The translations under genes were made by a program, and so were the position numbers. Of a stretch of DNA of 64,000 bases, positions 20,501 to 28,102 are shown in pieces. Position 1 is the first letter of the stretch; each line of letters begins with the position of its first letter. The stretch spans positions 43,065-107,064 of the forward strand of contig NZ_JAFIWB010000019.1 in assembly GCF_017163705.1 (NCBI RefSeq). The letters run 5' to 3'. Source of the DNA: Xanthomonas bonasiae. Lineage in GTDB: Bacteria > Pseudomonadota > Gammaproteobacteria > Xanthomonadales > Xanthomonadaceae. The notes below the pieces were generated by a model, which did no database searches, was not told where the DNA came from, and worked only from the letters and a program-made list of their open reading frames with translations.

Positions 20501-23500
20501 AGTGTCGAGACCTCCGCGGTCGATGTTCAGGCGCAAGGCGTACAGGCAGCGCTCGACGGCAGCGGCGATGCCACCCGCAGCCAGATCCAGGCCGGCGGCG
20601 CGCAGGCCGTGCTGGCCGGCGCCAACGTCGCCGGCCAGCGCCAGCAGATCGACCCCGGTACCGGCAACGTGCCGCAAGTGGTCGGCGGCATCGGCGCCCC
20701 GCTGGGCAATATCACCCTGCCGATCGGCGGCCTGTACAGCCTGGTCGGCGCCAACGGCGCCAGTGTCAACGCGCTCGGGCGTGCAGCCAACGGCCTGGGT
20801 GGCGTCAACGCCAACCGCAGCGCTGGCCCCGGTCGCCGCTACCTGATCGAGACCGATCCGCGCTTCGTCAATTACGACAACTTCATCAGCAGCGATTACC
20901 TGCTCGACAAGCTCGGCGTGGATCCGGAGTGGACCCAGACCCGCCTGGGCGATGGCTTCTACGAACAACGCCTGGTGCTGGACCAGATCACCCAGCTCAC
21001 CGGCCGCCGCTACCTGGGCAACTACGACGACGGCGTGGCGCAGTACCGCGCGCTGCTGGACGGCGCCGTGGCCGAGGCCGGCGCGCTGCACCTGGATGTC
21101 GGCGTCGCGCTGACTGCCGAACAGGTCGCCGCGCTGACCCACGACATCGTGTGGATGGTCGAACAGGAGTACCAGGGCCAGAAGGTATTGGTGCCGGTGG
21201 TATACCTGTCGTCCAGTACCGCGCTGACCCTGCGCAGCGACGGCGCCTTGCTCGCCAGCGACAATGGCGACGTCTCACTCAACGCCACCGCCGGCCTGAG
21301 CAACAGCGGCACCATCAGCGGCGTCAACGTCAGCGCTACCGCCGGCAACCTGCTCAACCAGGGCCGCATCGCCGGCACCGGCACGGTCAGCCTGCAAGCG
21401 CAGCAGGACCTGCTCAACCTCGGCGGTCAGATCATTGGCCGCGACGTCCTGCTGAGCGCCGGCAATGACATGCTCAGCAGCACCAGCGGCGGCTTGCTGA
21501 ATGCAGGTTCCGGCATCACTGCCGACCGCAATCTCCTGATCAATGCCGGCCATGACCTGACCCTCACCGGCGCCACGGTGCAGGCCGGCGGCAGCGCCGC
21601 GCTGCAGGCCGGAAACAACCTGGTGCTGCAGCCAACGGCAAGCTCGGAAGAACGCGGCTTCACCCGCGACGGCGCGACAACGACACTCGCCACTGGCGCC
21701 GACCTTTCGCTGCTCGCCGGCAACGACCTGCAACTGCACGGCGTAACTATCACCGCTGGCGGCGACGCCGCGCTGCAGGCCGGCCACGACCTGTCGCTGA
21801 CGCCGGTCACCGATGCCAACGGCAAGGCCACGGTGCGCACCAGCATCGTCACCGACGGCAGCCTGCAACTGGCGGCCGGCAACGACATCACCATCCGCCA
21901 GGCGGAAGTGAAGGCCGGTGGCGACCTGATCGCTGCGGCCGGACACGACTTGAACGTGACCTCGGTGCTGGGCGAGAGCACCACCACCACCGACCACAGC
22001 CGCCAGGGCAAGACCAAGGTCACCACGACCACCACCACCCAGGACCTCGACCAGCAGGCACTGACCGCCGGCGGCAACCTGATCCTCAGCGCCGGCAACG
22101 ACGTCAACCTGGTCGCGGCCAAGCTCGACGCCGGCAAGGGCCTGGCGGTGGTCGCCGGCAACGACATCAACAGCACCACGCTGACCACGGTGGACAGCAG
22201 CGACACGCTGGAGACGCGCAAGCGATTCAAGCAGACCACCAGCACCACCGATGAGACCGTCCACGGCACCGAGTTCAGCGCCGGCAGCGACATCGCCATG
22301 CAAGCGGGCCATGACATCAACCTGACCGCCGCGCAGGTTTACTCCGAGACCGGTGCCGTCGCCTTGACCGCCGGCCACGACGTCAACCTGCTCGCCACTC
22401 AGGAGCAGCACGACGCGGAACAGGACATGCAGAAGAAGAAAAAGAGCTTCCTGTCCAGCAAGACCACGACCACGCATGACGATTGGCACGACAGCTTCGC
22501 AATAGGAACCTCGCTCAGCGGCGACACCGTGCAGATCAAGGCGGGCAACGATATCGCCGTGGTCGGCTCCACGGTCCTGGCGGACAACGATGTGCGTCTT
22601 GTCGCGGGCCATGATGTCACCATCAAGTCTGCCCAGGATCAGAGTAGCGAGGAACACAGCAGCAGCCAGAAGAAATCCGGTTTCAGCGGCAGCTTGTCCG
22701 GCGGCGTCGCCAGCGTGGGCTATGGCAAGTCGCGCAGCGGCAGCGATACGGCCACGGAGACGACCACGCAGGTGGCCTCGGCGGTCGGCTCGCAGCACGG
22801 CAATCTGCTCATCAGCGCAGGCGATCAACTGATCATTGCCGCGTCGGACGTCGCCGCAGGCAAGAACCTGACCCTTGCGGCCAAGGACATCGCGCTGCTG
22901 GCGCGCCAGGACACCACCGACACGCAATCCAGCCTGTCCAGCAAGTCAAGCGGGTTCTCCGTTGGCGTGACCTACGATCCGGGCGCAGCGTACCGCAGCG
23001 CTCGCGATTCGACGACCGACAACATGCCCGACAGCGGCTCGGCCATGGGCAAGATCAGCCGCCGGGCCGAGGGCGACATGGCCGGCACGGCGGCAGCGAC
23101 CACGGCGGTGGTGATCCAGACCGGGGCGCATCGCTCCAATGATGCGCAGAACGACAGCACCAGCGACGCGCGGGTCAGTCAGCTGAGCGCCGGCGGCAAC
23201 CTCACCCTGCTGGCCAGCGATGGTTCGATCACCAGCCAGGGCGCGCAGTTGTCGGCGGAAGGCAATGCCTTGCTGCTGGCCAGCCAGAACATCGTGTTCG
23301 ATGTCGCGCACAACACCGAGTCCAGCGGCAACGCCAGCACCGGCAAGGGCTGGGGCTACGCCAACAACACCGCCAGTCCGCCGTTCGGCAACTACAACCA
23401 GAAGGGCGATGGCAACGGACAGTCGGACACGATTACCGGTACCCAACTGTCCGTTGGCGGCAATGCCAGCCTGACCACCACCAAAGGCGACATCGCGCTG

Positions 23501-26500
23501 ACTGCCAGCAACATCGCGGCGCAAGGTGATGTCGCGATCCGCGCGGCGGGCGACCTGACGATCCAGAGCGGACAGGATACCGTTGGCAACGCCAACACCT
23601 ACAACAACAAAGCCATCGGCACGGTGGTCATCTCCGACACGGAGCGCTTCGCCGGCTACCACACCGAGGACCATCGCGATGACAGCGCGCAGGTCACGCA
23701 AGTGGCCAGCAGCGTGGGCAGCCTGGGCGGCAGCGTCAGCCTGACCACGGGCGGCGCCTACACCCAGTCCGCCAGCAATGTGGTGGCGGCCAAGGACGTG
23801 GACATCACCGCCGCGTCGATCGACATATTGACTGCCAACGACACGCACTCGGCCTCGTCGCAGGACGACACGCTGAAGTTCGGCGTGTTCGCACGGGTGA
23901 AGTCGCCGCTGATCGACCTGATCAACAACGTGGATGCGGCACGCAATTCCGACGGCCGGTTGTCGGCGATGCAGGGCATGGCCGCCGCGGCCAATGGCTA
24001 CCAGGCGGCCAGCGCGATCAGCAGCACCGCCGGCGGCGCCGGCAGCGGTTCGCTGGTCAGCGTCGAGGCCGGCGTGGGCTATGCGACCAGCACGGAACAG
24101 TACAAGGGCAGCAGCCAGACCTCGCAAGGCTCCACCATCAGCGGTGGCGGCAACGTCAGCCTGACGACCACGCAGGGCGACCTTCATGTGGTGCAAGGCA
24201 ACCTCAGCGCGGGCAGCACGCTGAGCCTGGACTCGGCACACGATCTGGTGCTGGAAGCGGGCAACTCCAGCAGTTCCGAGCACAGCAAGGGCAGCAATGC
24301 CGGTGTGGAAGTGGGCGTGGGCGCATCGGTGGGCGCGCAGACCGGCGTATACGTGTATGTGCAGGCCAGCGTGGGCAGCCACAAGTCGGATGCGGAGAAC
24401 AGCACCTGGCAGAACACGCAGCTGGCAGGCCAGAACATCTCCCTCACCTCGCAAGGAGACACTACCTTGCGCGGCGCAGTGGCCAAGGCCGACCGCATCG
24501 ACGTCCAGACCGGCGGCGACCTGACCATCGAGTCGCTGCAGGACACCGCCAACATCCAGTCCAAGGAGAGTGGCTACGGCGGACGGATACAGGTGTCCTT
24601 CGGCAGCGCCTGGGATGCCAGCGGCTACGCGAGTTCGGCCAAGGCGAGCGGCAATTCTTCGGGAGTGACCGAACAGTCGGGCCTGTTCGCCGGGGAGGGC
24701 GGCTACCACGTCACCGCCGGCAACGTGAACCTGATCGGCGCCGGCATCGCCAGCACCAACGCGGACAACAGCGAGCTGACCGCCGACTCGCTGACGTATA
24801 CCGATCTGAAGAATCAGATGGACTACAGCGCCGCGTCCGGAAGCATCAGCGGCGGGTTCGGGAGCACAGGCAATGGTCAGTCCACTGGCGCCGATGGCGA
24901 TACGGTGGGCGGCCAGGCCAAGGACATCGGAAATACCATCGCTAACGGCAACTATGGTCAGGCCAATACCGCCAACTTCAGCGGCGGCGTCCCGATGTCC
25001 GAAAGTGGCAAGGACACCTCGACCACGCGGGCCACGCTGACCGAAGGCAAGATCGTCATCGGCGGCAAGCACACCACGGCGGCGGAGACGGGCATCAATA
25101 CCGACGCCAGCATTGCAAACGAAGTCCTCGCGACGCTGCCTGACGTGCGCAAGCTCATGGTCGATCAGCAGGCGATGGGGGCCGCGGCCGGGACAGTGAT
25201 CCAGACCGGCCAGCAGATTGCCGGGGATATCGCGGCCAATGCGAAAACTAAGGCCGATAACGCACGCGAAGCGTATCGGAGGGGACTGGATGAGGATGGC
25301 CTGGCGGCGTTCGATGCTCTGAGTGCTGAAAAACAGCAAAACCAGCTGTTGGACAATAGTGCCGACTACAAAGCCGCGTACGACAGCCAACGGCAATGGG
25401 GCACCGGCGGCGACTACAGCAGAGCGCTACAGGCGGTCACGACGGCGCTGGTCGGCAGCGTGTCGGGCCAGGCCGCCAGCCAGGTGGCGGGCAACGCGCT
25501 GGCGCCCTATGCGGCACAACTGATCGGCCAAACCTTCGACGCCAACCACGGCAGCGATCCGAATGCAGCGGCGCAGGTGCTCTCGCACGCGCTGCTGGGC
25601 GCGGTGCTGGCGGAAGTGAATGGCACGTCCGGAACAGGCGGCGCCTTGGCCGGTGCCGGTGGCGAACTTGCAGCTCAGTGGCTGACCAAGGAGCTGTACG
25701 GCAGCGACCCGCGCGCGATTGACCCCGAGAGCGGCAAGTTCAACCCGAACCTGCTTCCGGAAGAAGACAAGCAGACGATCGTGGCGCTGTCGCAGGCGGT
25801 CGGCGCGCTGGTGGGAGGGATGACCGGGGGCAGTCTGAATGATGCCGCCATCGGAAGCGGCATTGCACGCAATGCGGTGGAAAACAACTGGTTGAAGGAA
25901 GATGAAGCCGCCTTGAAAAAGGTCGCTCAGACCGAGTGCACGGCAGCGAACAAACTGTCATGCGACATCGTAGACGCCATAAATAAGTTAGATGAAGCAC
26001 GGGACGCTGACTACGCTGCAAATGTCGCCTTGGCGAACGCGAATATGGATTCGGACGGTATTCCGCACACGCTTGGCGAACTCGACTTCTATATGGGAGG
26101 CTACTGGAAAGCCAACGGTTTGGGCGGTCAAAAGGACGCCATATTTACAAACGCTCTAGTTCGTACTTACCCGACATTTGGACAGGATCTCTACGATCTT
26201 CTAGGAAATTCACCAAGGCTGCTGCCGGACTTGTTACTCGGTAAAAATACATTCGTGGCTGCGGGGATACTGAATCAAGGTCTTTTAACTGCCGGTGGTG
26301 AGACGTTTGCGGCATGGCAGGATCTTGTCCAGCCCGGCCAGGCGAGCAATTATTTCACTGGTAAGCCTGTGGAGGGCGCAGATGCTTGGTCTGCACGCTT
26401 CCTGAGTGCTGTGGGAATAGTCCAGACTGCTTTGACAGGAGGCGGGAGTAACGTCGCACGCGCCGGTATGAACGCTGCCGGCGAAGTAGCTGAGACTGGC

Positions 26501-26974
26501 ACCTTGGCCGGTGCTACCGTTCCTAAAGAAACTTCAAAAAATCTGCTTGGCAATGCTGATAAAATGCTTCCCGATGCCATCAATGGCGATGGCTTGTCTC
26601 GCCGGACAGCCAGGGATGTAATAAGCGAAATAAATTCGGGAAATCTTCCTGGAACACCTATCGGTGGAACCGGTTCGCCCCGTGAAATGCTGCCTACTTC
26701 CAATCCCAGTGCGGCGGCTGAGGGGTTTGCAATGGAGTTCTTCGGGGGTAAAGTCCCATCTGATGCGATTCTTATGAAAGATGGAGCATGGCGAGCACAA
26801 ATTCCAGGGGGTGATACGTGGGTTACATATCGCCCAGCAGGAGTGGCGAGCGGAAAGACAAAGTTAACTACAGCCACAGTAGAAATAAATAGGCCTGATG
26901 TAAACTTGGTGAATGGTAATAAGCCATTGAAGCTTAAATTTCCATTGACTGGGGAAACTGGGCCTGGGGGTTAA
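11564..26974 (+). CDS. Giant CdiA/FhaB-type two-partner secretion exoprotein with toxin C-terminus
   Basis: 5136 residues. N-terminus: a signal region (hydrophobic stretch ending LPLYAQ), then a TPS secretion domain with NPNGI (149-153) and a CDGC motif (155-158). A long filament follows, made of FHA repeats of the type ALDNRGDLIAG and SGQLGS, including six large units (about residues 480-2010). Around residues 3080-3220 lies the conserved block YLIETDPRF, SSDYLLDKLG and QLTGRRYLGNYDD known in HecA/CdiA. More FHA-2 repeats follow, then an Ala/Gly-rich pretoxin region and VENN at 4772-4775. The last ~360 residues are variable and AT-rich. A small AT-rich gene follows 10 bp downstream. This layout is that of a contact-dependent inhibition effector rather than a plain adhesin. 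The repeats may make the length assembly-sensitive. Confidence 0.93.
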   Translation: MAMDKDSAGMGTTMADRFKRGVAMLLCCTVTWTSLPLYAQVVPVANPGGQQPGQQAAANGVPVVDIVAPNARGVSHNRYSRFDVGSNGLILNNSANISKTELGGYIAGNDNLKNSGAATLILNEVTSTASRLQGYTEIAGARAQLVIANPNGISCDGCGFLNASRVTLATGTPQLGSDGALNGFGITGGVLSIGSNGLDASNVDRLDLLSRQLSVDGSVWAKDLLASTGAQRIGYDGMLLELLPGSDGAAPSIGIDVAYLGGMYADRIRLIATEAGVGVVSRGTLAAQSGSLQIDSAGQLSLSGTTVARDDVDLRAAGALTQQGTLGSQQAGVRLRAAQLSLSGDTVASGLLDARASGSFDHSGRSSAGAISLFGSELDAGGTLYSSGALSLDASGTLRNSGVAYAGAALTLHAGGSWLQSAGTLQSGGAMSVQAARIDAAGTLDASAGLGVRSDGDMRLSGLVQSWQDAALQAGGRLDNAGQLSAGGRVDIAAAAIGNRANGVLSASGDVALATAGTLDNAGTVYAGRDLRIDAAAFANDGSSYAGRNADIASSGVTRSRGSLVAGDALSVNAAQFASSGELGSQRGTTSLYSRGDLALDGAVAAKGALTAQAAGDLHQSGTLSAASAQLQAGGDASLDGTLKTDGALQLSADGQLRSSATIAAGGDADLHAQSALLQAGQIQSGGALRLQGADIDQSGVLDAGTTLSLRSANAMRLAGTLQARGDVALDSAATLQNQAQVIAGGDLAVAAGSLDNASGAALSASGDAAIASVAALRNDGSLHADGALRLSAGSFAQAETGKAYGGTSLDLAATDALDNRGDLVGGGDVRIAAGSIASSGQLGSQRGELALDSRGDLNLDGVVVAAGALRAAALGDVQQRGGVQAQSAQLQAGRDLTLAGSLRSATTLQLQAQRALNVGGQAVAGGDLGMRGASVALGQDAVVQTATALQVDAGTIDSRGALDAGTDLSLRSSGALSLSGIAQGGRDVALQADQALDNQARVFAGRDLTLSAASATNRAQGELSAQAALDAHVQGALDNDGTLQAGQALTLSAGSLQQSGRAYAGDTLTVQVDGALDNRGDLIAKRDVRVAAGSVASSGQLGSQDGQLLVDSRGDVQLDGSQIAATTLRVQAVGDLQQRGTTKAQSLQLSAGRDLSVAGSLQSAADLQLQGQRALSLDGQAVAGGAAQLSAASIATGGNAVLQSAAAITLDGATIDSRGALDAGTDLRLRSQGQLTLAGIAQGGGDVVLDAGAALDNSAQVVAGRDLHLSAASAVNRATGTLAAAATLDLRVSGLLDNAGRLRGQNSLLLQAGSFQHSGELYAGQALDLHSAGALDNRGTLIAGGDLRIDAGSLSNSGQLGSETGQVTLSSQGDMQLGGSVIAAQALSASALGDLQVDGALKAQSATLAAGRDLSVAGGAQTAAALELQAQRALRVDGQALAGGDLRLSGASIATGTAAVLQGAAAVTLQGGAIDSRGTLDAGTDLTLRSDGALAIAGVAQAKRDIALDAGAALSTTGQIVAGRDLSVAAHSIDNAASGTLAAQGALQLATPGTVSNAGSLQAGQAMTLDVGTLQHSGQAYAGDRLTLRANGAVDNQGDLIAKRDLQVDAASIASSGQLGSETGQVALTSQGDLRLGGTVAAATQLKAQALGDLLQSGTLSAQVLDLHAGRDIAMTGQVAAMQSLQIQAQRDLRVDGQANAGQAASLSAGAALSTGSQAVLHSAGALALTGARIDSQGTLDAGTTLALTSSGDLALAGIAQAATTLNVNAGGALSNAAQVVAGSDLIVSAASVDNAANSLLAAQGDATLTVSGALDNAGALRARQRLQLDVGSLQQTGQSYGLQRLGLTASGAVDNRGDLIAGSALRVEAASVASSGQLGSESGDVALVSHGDLALGGTLAAAGAFSAQAGGALSQTGALSAASTLQLQSHGDLTVAGTLSANQLTLTSDAALLQRGTVNGSDVALQAQRIDNAGQTLSSGNLSLRGGDIAIGGVAAAGVRSDGSLGGSGALDLHADRTLSASGKLIAAGNLTAQAAQLNLAGSTTRVGGDASLTASNGLDHRGADLLAGGLLTVRAGGSLDNGTLNGIGGQMQAARLDLGAASLRNTGGTLVQSGSGQTRIAITGAFDNGNGKLATNGQDLSLSAASLNNAQGRIEHAGTGTATLNIGGAVANAGGRLLTQGQLQLGANAGIDNQNGGIAAAGDATLTAASLSNVGGSVSARSLNTQLGGALDNRSGVLQASGGTLTVRADSLDNRSGTLQAIASGGTGGDLRADIAHTLNNDGGLLGASNDASVGAENLSNSAGTVQAGRDLALTARGQLDNHQGGRIGGGRDLNVAVTGALLNSGGQLDSGNAMTLSGGRIDNSQGSIANNGGGLTQLTTGGELRNAGGSLGGRGSVVLNAASVVNSDGQLVAGGDLVANTNALDNQRGNIYAGNSFLLQRSGATLDNRSGTIKAEQAVRLTLQSLSNSGGRIGAGSSVGGTGDVVIDTVGFDGSGNILAQNLLDLTVRSDYTHRAGADITSNGDFRLSVGGNMVNSSALKAGRSLSVTANNISNGAGATMQAGNTQLTTGGTIDNAGDISASNNLQLTAGSVTNTGSLVGGNVLVDTGTLVNGADLGSATDNAAYGSALIGATNGMTLLVRDQLLNRDAKIFSLGNIAIGAARDGGGTLTARTGLVNNLSGSIEADGSILIAANQLNNRRLTITTATSQVSADERAAANQTMPEQELRNDPEPANYHGHNLGVFRTFDAQEKERVTGASAEGRIAAGGNIALSGSVTNTASTIAAAGALWINQRGVSGLADGMIAGSENVLNQALALNQRFNYTDKEYTASVRQGGCTPPPGKMACSAEDAEEQASGGNIGGTAVSVVGSGTTDSAYIALAANMTGGQGVSINGATISNGAVGSDGRSIGGAAFNATQGTALNRRSAQSASGVGNKAVQAQAGTAAGGATVGNRIVSASIGPIRIADGEASLVKSVETSAVDVQAQGVQAALDGSGDATRSQIQAGGAQAVLAGANVAGQRQQIDPGTGNVPQVVGGIGAPLGNITLPIGGLYSLVGANGASVNALGRAANGLGGVNANRSAGPGRRYLIETDPRFVNYDNFISSDYLLDKLGVDPEWTQTRLGDGFYEQRLVLDQITQLTGRRYLGNYDDGVAQYRALLDGAVAEAGALHLDVGVALTAEQVAALTHDIVWMVEQEYQGQKVLVPVVYLSSSTALTLRSDGALLASDNGDVSLNATAGLSNSGTISGVNVSATAGNLLNQGRIAGTGTVSLQAQQDLLNLGGQIIGRDVLLSAGNDMLSSTSGGLLNAGSGITADRNLLINAGHDLTLTGATVQAGGSAALQAGNNLVLQPTASSEERGFTRDGATTTLATGADLSLLAGNDLQLHGVTITAGGDAALQAGHDLSLTPVTDANGKATVRTSIVTDGSLQLAAGNDITIRQAEVKAGGDLIAAAGHDLNVTSVLGESTTTTDHSRQGKTKVTTTTTTQDLDQQALTAGGNLILSAGNDVNLVAAKLDAGKGLAVVAGNDINSTTLTTVDSSDTLETRKRFKQTTSTTDETVHGTEFSAGSDIAMQAGHDINLTAAQVYSETGAVALTAGHDVNLLATQEQHDAEQDMQKKKKSFLSSKTTTTHDDWHDSFAIGTSLSGDTVQIKAGNDIAVVGSTVLADNDVRLVAGHDVTIKSAQDQSSEEHSSSQKKSGFSGSLSGGVASVGYGKSRSGSDTATETTTQVASAVGSQHGNLLISAGDQLIIAASDVAAGKNLTLAAKDIALLARQDTTDTQSSLSSKSSGFSVGVTYDPGAAYRSARDSTTDNMPDSGSAMGKISRRAEGDMAGTAAATTAVVIQTGAHRSNDAQNDSTSDARVSQLSAGGNLTLLASDGSITSQGAQLSAEGNALLLASQNIVFDVAHNTESSGNASTGKGWGYANNTASPPFGNYNQKGDGNGQSDTITGTQLSVGGNASLTTTKGDIALTASNIAAQGDVAIRAAGDLTIQSGQDTVGNANTYNNKAIGTVVISDTERFAGYHTEDHRDDSAQVTQVASSVGSLGGSVSLTTGGAYTQSASNVVAAKDVDITAASIDILTANDTHSASSQDDTLKFGVFARVKSPLIDLINNVDAARNSDGRLSAMQGMAAAANGYQAASAISSTAGGAGSGSLVSVEAGVGYATSTEQYKGSSQTSQGSTISGGGNVSLTTTQGDLHVVQGNLSAGSTLSLDSAHDLVLEAGNSSSSEHSKGSNAGVEVGVGASVGAQTGVYVYVQASVGSHKSDAENSTWQNTQLAGQNISLTSQGDTTLRGAVAKADRIDVQTGGDLTIESLQDTANIQSKESGYGGRIQVSFGSAWDASGYASSAKASGNSSGVTEQSGLFAGEGGYHVTAGNVNLIGAGIASTNADNSELTADSLTYTDLKNQMDYSAASGSISGGFGSTGNGQSTGADGDTVGGQAKDIGNTIANGNYGQANTANFSGGVPMSESGKDTSTTRATLTEGKIVIGGKHTTAAETGINTDASIANEVLATLPDVRKLMVDQQAMGAAAGTVIQTGQQIAGDIAANAKTKADNAREAYRRGLDEDGLAAFDALSAEKQQNQLLDNSADYKAAYDSQRQWGTGGDYSRALQAVTTALVGSVSGQAASQVAGNALAPYAAQLIGQTFDANHGSDPNAAAQVLSHALLGAVLAEVNGTSGTGGALAGAGGELAAQWLTKELYGSDPRAIDPESGKFNPNLLPEEDKQTIVALSQAVGALVGGMTGGSLNDAAIGSGIARNAVENNWLKEDEAALKKVAQTECTAANKLSCDIVDAINKLDEARDADYAANVALANANMDSDGIPHTLGELDFYMGGYWKANGLGGQKDAIFTNALVRTYPTFGQDLYDLLGNSPRLLPDLLLGKNTFVAAGILNQGLLTAGGETFAAWQDLVQPGQASNYFTGKPVEGADAWSARFLSAVGIVQTALTGGGSNVARAGMNAAGEVAETGTLAGATVPKETSKNLLGNADKMLPDAINGDGLSRRTARDVISEINSGNLPGTPIGGTGSPREMLPTSNPSAAAEGFAMEFFGGKVPSDAILMKDGAWRAQIPGGDTWVTYRPAGVASGKTKLTTATVEINRPDVNLVNGNKPLKLKFPLTGETGPGG
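13000..17600 (+). repeat. Six tandem ~780-bp repeats in the exoprotein gene
   Basis: The landmark coding for QLGS or ELGS recurs at 13310, 14090, 14867, 15644, 16431 and 17211, spacings of 780, 777, 777, 787 and 780 bp (about 260 codons). Each unit repeats the same order: GALDAGT..LRS, ALDNxA, AGRDL, LDNAG, AYAGD, ALDNRGDL, then QLGS. Units differ enough to show they are not assembly copies. Unit edges are approximate. Copy number could change by recombination and alter filament length. Confidence 0.85.
25877..26974 (+). other. CdiA-CT module: VENN motif plus variable toxin region
   Basis: The VENN codons (25877-25888) mark where CDI effectors become strain-specific. Of the 361 residues that follow, the first part (WLKEDEAALKKVAQ onward, with Cys pairs TECTAANKLSCD) probably serves entry. 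The last ~150 residues (from about KETSKNLLGNADKM) are probably the toxic enzyme, containing SPREMLPTSNPSAAAEGF and GDTWVTYRPAG near the end. I do not recognise the toxin family and see no clear catalytic triad. Base composition turns AT-rich within about 100 bp of the VENN codons and stays so through the next gene, a sign that the module was acquired as a unit. Confidence 0.8.
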
Positions 26975-26984
26975 AGTGAAGCAT

Positions 26985-27497
26985 ATGAAAAAAGAGATTG
27001 TTAAAGAGCTGGCAATTATTATGGATGTGCTTATTCTCAGCGAAATGCCGGTTATATTTTTTGGGATGGATGGCACGGGGCTTGATGAGTATCCTGTGTG
27101 TTCTGCATCCTCTCAGCAACTATCGGTAGACATGATTTATCGGTTTATTAAGTGTGGGTTAGTAGAATTTTTTCCTGACGACTGGGTGGCGGATGCTGGG
27201 TTTAAAAGTATTGATGACTATTTTGAAAAATTAGCCAGCGTCGACAAAAATAAAAAATCAACTTCCGTTGAGGGAATGTCTAGGCAACATGCTTTGGATA
27301 TGGGGGTTTGGCTTGAACCTCAGCTGGTTTCAACTGATTTTGGAGAATCGATTTTTAAAAGATGTTTTGCGGGCAGGGATGTGAGCGATAACGAATGCCT
27401 CGATAAGTTTAGAGAAGAGCTTGAAGGTCTATTTAAAAAAAACAATGTTTCATGGGCGAATAAGTCACTAATTCCTCTTAAATTCAAAGATGAGTAG
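26985..27497 (+). CDS. Candidate CDI immunity protein
   Basis: 170-residue soluble protein with no signal or membrane segment, acidic overall, encoded in strikingly AT-rich DNA. It begins MKKEIVKELAIIMD and contains VIFFGMDGTG, FFPDDWVAD and FREELEGLF. The family is not recognised. Function is inferred from position: it starts 10 bp after the exoprotein stop, on the same strand, with the same odd base composition, as cdiI genes do. A GTG at 26976 (with GGGGG before it) is an alternative start adding three residues. It would bind and neutralise the toxin domain of the neighbouring exoprotein. The alternative, an unrelated small gene, is much less likely. Confidence 0.7.
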   Translation: MKKEIVKELAIIMDVLILSEMPVIFFGMDGTGLDEYPVCSASSQQLSVDMIYRFIKCGLVEFFPDDWVADAGFKSIDDYFEKLASVDKNKKSTSVEGMSRQHALDMGVWLEPQLVSTDFGESIFKRCFAGRDVSDNECLDKFREELEGLFKKNNVSWANKSLIPLKFKDE

Positions 27498-28102
27498 GTG
27501 TTTTGGGTAAATTCAAGCTATTAGTTTTATCTAATAACGGGGCCAGAGGAAACAACCGTTTGGAAATTCGCTGCAGGTGCTCGGCGCCAACGCACTGGGC
27601 CGCGCCGCCAAAGGCCTGGGCTGCGTCAACGCCAACCGCAACGCCGGCCCCGGTCGCCGCTATTTGATCGAGACCGATCCGCGCTTCGTCAATACGACAA
27701 CTTCATCAGCAGCGACCAGTGGCTGGCCGGTCTGGGCTGTGAGGCCACCGGGATCGATCAATGGCTGTATCCGGCCAAACGGCGGCGCAAGCTGTACCCG
27801 AACCTGCGCGTGGGGAGGGAGGCGCTGGCCCGAAGCTGGCCCATGGAGCCGGTCTGGAGGTTGCTGCAGCGACTGCGAGAACTTCCGGAACACGTCCTCG
27901 ACCAGATGGTTGCCCCTTCATGAAAAACGTGGGGATGCCTCCATTCTGATCATGTTTCACGGCGCAAACGTGCGCTGGCGGCACATGGCCCCTTGGAAAG
28001 GCGTAGTTTCCCAGAGCAACGCGACCGTTGTCGGACGATCAAACAGCTTCAGAATCTCGGCCCGCAGCCGCTATCGCTACTTCAAGTCACGACGAGGTCA
28101 GA
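27498..28102 (+). other. Debris region between the immunity gene and the next intact gene
   Basis: This 605-bp stretch carries no intact gene. AT-rich DNA continues to about 27560 and includes a weak dyad (TATTAG 27519-27524, CTAATA 27531-27536). A GC-rich fragment of an fha-like gene follows (separate entry), then about 180 bp with nothing recognisable before the ribosome site of the gene at 28103. Confidence 0.6.
27577..27923 (+). pseudogene. Fragment of a second FHA/CdiA-type gene
   Basis: Bases 27577 to about 27738 are a near copy of 20749-20920 inside the exoprotein gene. Both encode ALGRAA.GLG.VNANR, then GPGRRYLIETDPRFVN. One base is lost at the codons for NYDN (GTCAATACGAC instead of GTCAATTACGAC), which shifts the frame. 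In the corrected frame it continues as NFISSDQWLAGLG, then CEATGIDQWLYPAKRRRKLY and on to VLDQMVAPS and a stop at 27921. That tail is unlike the main gene and not recognised. The fragment is a relic of another exoprotein gene or of a recombination event; it has no start or secretion signal. Confidence 0.8.

Noticed and set aside
13271..21142. Very long open frames (over 1100 codons each) on the minus strand opposite the exoprotein gene
   Set aside because: They mirror the repeats of the plus-strand gene, have low-complexity Arg/Ala/Gln-rich translations and no domain. High GC in third positions keeps the antisense frame open.
26975..27076. Minus-strand small frames over the immunity gene start
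   Set aside because: They oppose the immunity gene, have no ribosome site and no conserved character.
27739..27923. Transposase fragment in the tail of the fha remnant
   Set aside because: The basic RRRKLY stretch and leucine-rich end suggested one, but no DDE, HUH or terminal-repeat motif is visible.
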